This document shows positions 62,155 through 64,000 of a stretch of DNA of 64,000 nucleotides, piece by piece; position 1 is the first letter of the stretch, and the number at the start of each line of letters is the position of its first letter. Origin of the DNA: Paenibacillus sp. A3 (GTDB lineage: Bacteria > Bacillota > Bacilli > Paenibacillales > NBRC-103111); contig NZ_JTHN01000128.1 of NCBI RefSeq assembly GCF_001399685.1, positions 1 to 64,000 of the forward strand, written 5' to 3'. The notes under the pieces were generated by a model, which saw nothing but the letters and a program-made list of their open reading frames with translations, searched no databases and was not told the origin of the DNA. A program made the position numbers and the translations under genes.

Positions 62155-63207
62155 TTATTCCGTCTCAGCTTCCCACTTGGCAATTTCCTCTCTTACCCGT
62201 GGCGCAACCTCGGTTCCGAGCAGCTCGATGGCCCGCATGACCAGCTCATGCGGCATCGTGCTTAAGGGTACATACATCATAAAGCGTGTAATGCCTACAT
62301 GCTTGCGCAGGTGGATGATCTTCTGGGCAACCGTTTCCGGATCGCCAACATACAATGCACCTTCAAAACGTCGAGCAGCATCAAAACTGGACCGGTCGTA
62401 ATACGCCCACCCTCGCTCTTTGCCGAGTTTATTCATACCGGCCTGGGTGGACGGAAAAAATGTATCTGCCGCCAACTCTGTATCCTCTGCAACGAATCCG
62501 ATCGAGTGAGACCCCACCTGAAGTCGCGATACATCATGTCCAGCGTGGGCTGCCGCCTTCTTGTAAAGCTGTACAAGCGGTGCAAAATGCGTCGGACTTC
62601 CACCAATGATGGCGAGTATCAATGGCAGGCCCAGAAGACCTGCACGTACGGCGGATTCTTGGGTACCCCCGCTCCCAATCCATATGGGTAAAGAATCCTG
62701 AACGGGACGCGGGTACACACCAAGATTATGAATCGCCGGCCGATGACCTCCCCTCCATGTTACTTTTTCGGATTCCCGTAATTTCAGAAGCAGTTCGATA
62801 TTTTCATTAAATAACTCCTCATAATCATGTAAGTCATAACCAAACAACGGAAAAGACTCAATAAAGGAACCTCTGCCTGCTATGATTTCGGCACGTCCAT
62901 CGGAGATGCCATCAAGCGTAGCAAAATCCTGAAACACACGTACAGGATCGGCTGATGAAAGGACCGTTACAGCGCTAGTCAGCCGAATCCGTTTAGTTAG
63001 AGGTGCAGCAGCAGATAACACAACTGCTGGTGAAGAAGCAGCGTAATCTTCCCGATGATGCTCACCAATGCCGAAAACATCAAGTCCCACCCGATCTGCG
63101 AGAACGATTTCTTCGACGACTTCACGTATTCGCTGCGCGTGACTTATCACTATACCAGTCTCAATATCAGGCTTTGTTTCTACGAACGAAGTAACACCTA
63201 TTTCCAT
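62155..63207 (-). CDS. LLM-class flavin-dependent oxidoreductase
   Basis: 350-aa luciferase-like monooxygenase with the TIM-barrel landmarks DVFGIGEHHREDYAASSPAVVL, FATLDGISDGRAEIIAGRGSF and LPIWIGSGGTQESAVRAGLLGLPL (outline). It uses reduced FMN and oxygen on an unknown substrate. AGGTGGGA precedes the start; 66 bp separate it from the downstream-strand dehydrogenase gene. Confidence 0.9.
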   Translation of the reverse strand: MEIGVTSFVETKPDIETGIVISHAQRIREVVEEIVLADRVGLDVFGIGEHHREDYAASSPAVVLSAAAPLTKRIRLTSAVTVLSSADPVRVFQDFATLDGISDGRAEIIAGRGSFIESFPLFGYDLHDYEELFNENIELLLKLRESEKVTWRGGHRPAIHNLGVYPRPVQDSLPIWIGSGGTQESAVRAGLLGLPLILAIIGGSPTHFAPLVQLYKKAAAHAGHDVSRLQVGSHSIGFVAEDTELAADTFFPSTQAGMNKLGKERGWAYYDRSSFDAARRFEGALYVGDPETVAQKIIHLRKHVGITRFMMYVPLSTMPHELVMRAIELLGTEVAPRVREEIAKWEAETE

Positions 63208-63273
63208 GGTTCATCCCACCTTTTTTGATTTTTCTCCTGCATTACGCCCAACAGAGATTCGGGGCAACCCAAA

Positions 63274-64000
63274 TTATTTAGAAGAATGCTCCAGACAACG
63301 GATTAAAGCCGTCCAATCCATTTCACCATAACCTTGGGCTATTCCTACAGAAAAATGATTATGAATAAGTTGGCCCAGAGGCAGAGGAGCATGGACGGAC
63401 TGCGCTGCCTTTATAGCCAGTTCAACATCCTTCAGCCCAAGCTTCATTTTAAAACCGGCCGGTTCAAAACGCTGTTCTGTCATTATCGCTCCATAGTTCT
63501 GATATACTGGAGATTGAAAAAGAGCATTCACGACATCCATAAAGCGGGCCGACTCTAAGCCGTACTTTTTCACCATCAGCTGCGCTTCCGACAAAGCTTC
63601 CAGCATTGAAGCAATTAAAAAGTTTACGCCTATTTTTACAACATTCCCTTCTTCGCCATGATCCCCAATCTCGAATATTTCTTGACCCAATGCTGCTAAA
63701 ACAGGCATTACTCGTTGCCTGGCTTGTTCCGGACCTGCCAAAAGGATGCGCAATTTAGCTGCTTTAGCGGCATCCGGACGCCCCAGCACCGTGGCGGAAA
63801 CAAAGTATTGCTTTCTCTCTGCATGCGCGGTAGATAATTTCCGAGCCAGGTCTACACTTATCGTACTTGCAGAGATATGAATCCCTTTTTCCGGCAATCC
63901 ATACAGAATTCCATTCGGCCCCTTAACGACCTCCTCCAAAGCCGCATCATCAGAAAGCATGGTTATTACAAGATCGCTCTCTTTGGCTGCCTCAAACGGT
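63274..64000 (-). CDS. 3-hydroxyisobutyrate-dehydrogenase-like NAD(P)-binding oxidoreductase, partial
   Basis: The frame runs past the window end; the visible part is about 242 residues. Preceding the first internal Met the frame still reads PFEAAKESDLVITMLSDDAAL, the second part of the Rossmann domain. HISASTISVDLARKL, GRPDAAKAAKLRILLAGP and the C-terminal helical domain with GEEGNVVKIGVNFLIASMLEALSEA (catalytic Lys in VVKIGVN) are typical of the beta-hydroxyacid dehydrogenase family (GarR/MmsB/GLYR). The N-terminal glycine-rich loop lies outside the window. Confidence 0.88.
   Translation of the reverse strand, partial: PFEAAKESDLVITMLSDDAALEEVVKGPNGILYGLPEKGIHISASTISVDLARKLSTAHAERKQYFVSATVLGRPDAAKAAKLRILLAGPEQARQRVMPVLAALGQEIFEIGDHGEEGNVVKIGVNFLIASMLEALSEAQLMVKKYGLESARFMDVVNALFQSPVYQNYGAIMTEQRFEPAGFKMKLGLKDVELAIKAAQSVHAPLPLGQLIHNHFSVGIAQGYGEMDWTALIRCLEHSSK

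Overview
The window looks like chromosomal DNA of a Paenibacillus-like bacterium (Firmicutes, Paenibacillaceae). The reasons are strong AGGAGG-type ribosome binding sites with frequent TTG/GTG starts, lipoprotein-type solute-binding proteins, an LPKTG-anchored surface protein with sortase, a Mn-dependent pyrophosphatase, and moderately GC-rich coding DNA interrupted by AT-richer accessory stretches. This is inference from gene content. No rRNA or tRNA was seen.

Layout. (1) 0-5.5 kb, minus strand: a giant Cna-B/SpaA-repeat adhesin followed by a class D-like sortase. They are preceded by a leader that matches the cyclic-di-GMP-II riboswitch and runs straight into an intrinsic terminator. (2) 5.5-17.8 kb, plus strand: a ROK regulator and a probable catabolic operon (solute-binding lipoprotein, ATPase, double-length permease, secreted PIG-L deacetylase, creatininase-family hydrolase, argininosuccinate-lyase-like enzyme, BadF/NAGK-type kinase, small PIG-L deacetylase), closed by a terminator. 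The gene mix suggests uptake and stepwise dismantling of an N-acylated amino-sugar conjugate; I know of no described pathway with this exact set. (3) 17.8-21.3 kb: an NAD salvage operon (NrtR, PnuC, NadR, ADP-ribosylglycohydrolase), then ppaC. (4) 22.4-28.5 kb: cell-wall amidases, an Lrp regulator and a patch of decaying genes (frameshifted amidase, deleted serine hydrolase, frameshifted MFS transporter, EamA fragment). (5) 28.6-33.7 kb: an IclR regulon (IclR, MFS transporter, nucleoside hydrolase, amidohydrolase) with three copies of one palindromic operator. (6) 33.7-37.4 kb: an accessory island with two small CRISPR arrays, a cas2 remnant, a GNAT, a broken ATPase, and a TetR/DUF3995 pair with a tandem operator. 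(7) 37.5-45.7 kb: mixed housekeeping and stress genes, including an ECF41/SigJ-like sigma factor whose partner gene has collapsed to a 126-bp remnant behind an ECF41-type promoter. (8) 45.7-52 kb: an RND efflux operon with a third, secreted partner. (9) 52.2-60.8 kb: a third CRISPR array, a divergent oligopeptide ABC system with unusual N-terminally extended permeases, and a fourth CRISPR array. (10) 61.1-64 kb: alpha/beta-hydrolase, luciferase-like monooxygenase and a partial NAD-binding dehydrogenase.

The most distinctive structure is the set of four CRISPR units, all on the plus strand and with no intact cas gene in the window. Each has the same leader: a TTGGAA/TTGGTA-N17-TATAAT promoter, then about 14-17 nt downstream a long GTCGTCGA...TCGACGAC hairpin with a near-identical loop, then 70-100 nt, then 30-nt repeats. 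The inner stem differs between copies in ways that keep pairing, so the 5' hairpin is probably a selected feature of the leader or its transcript.
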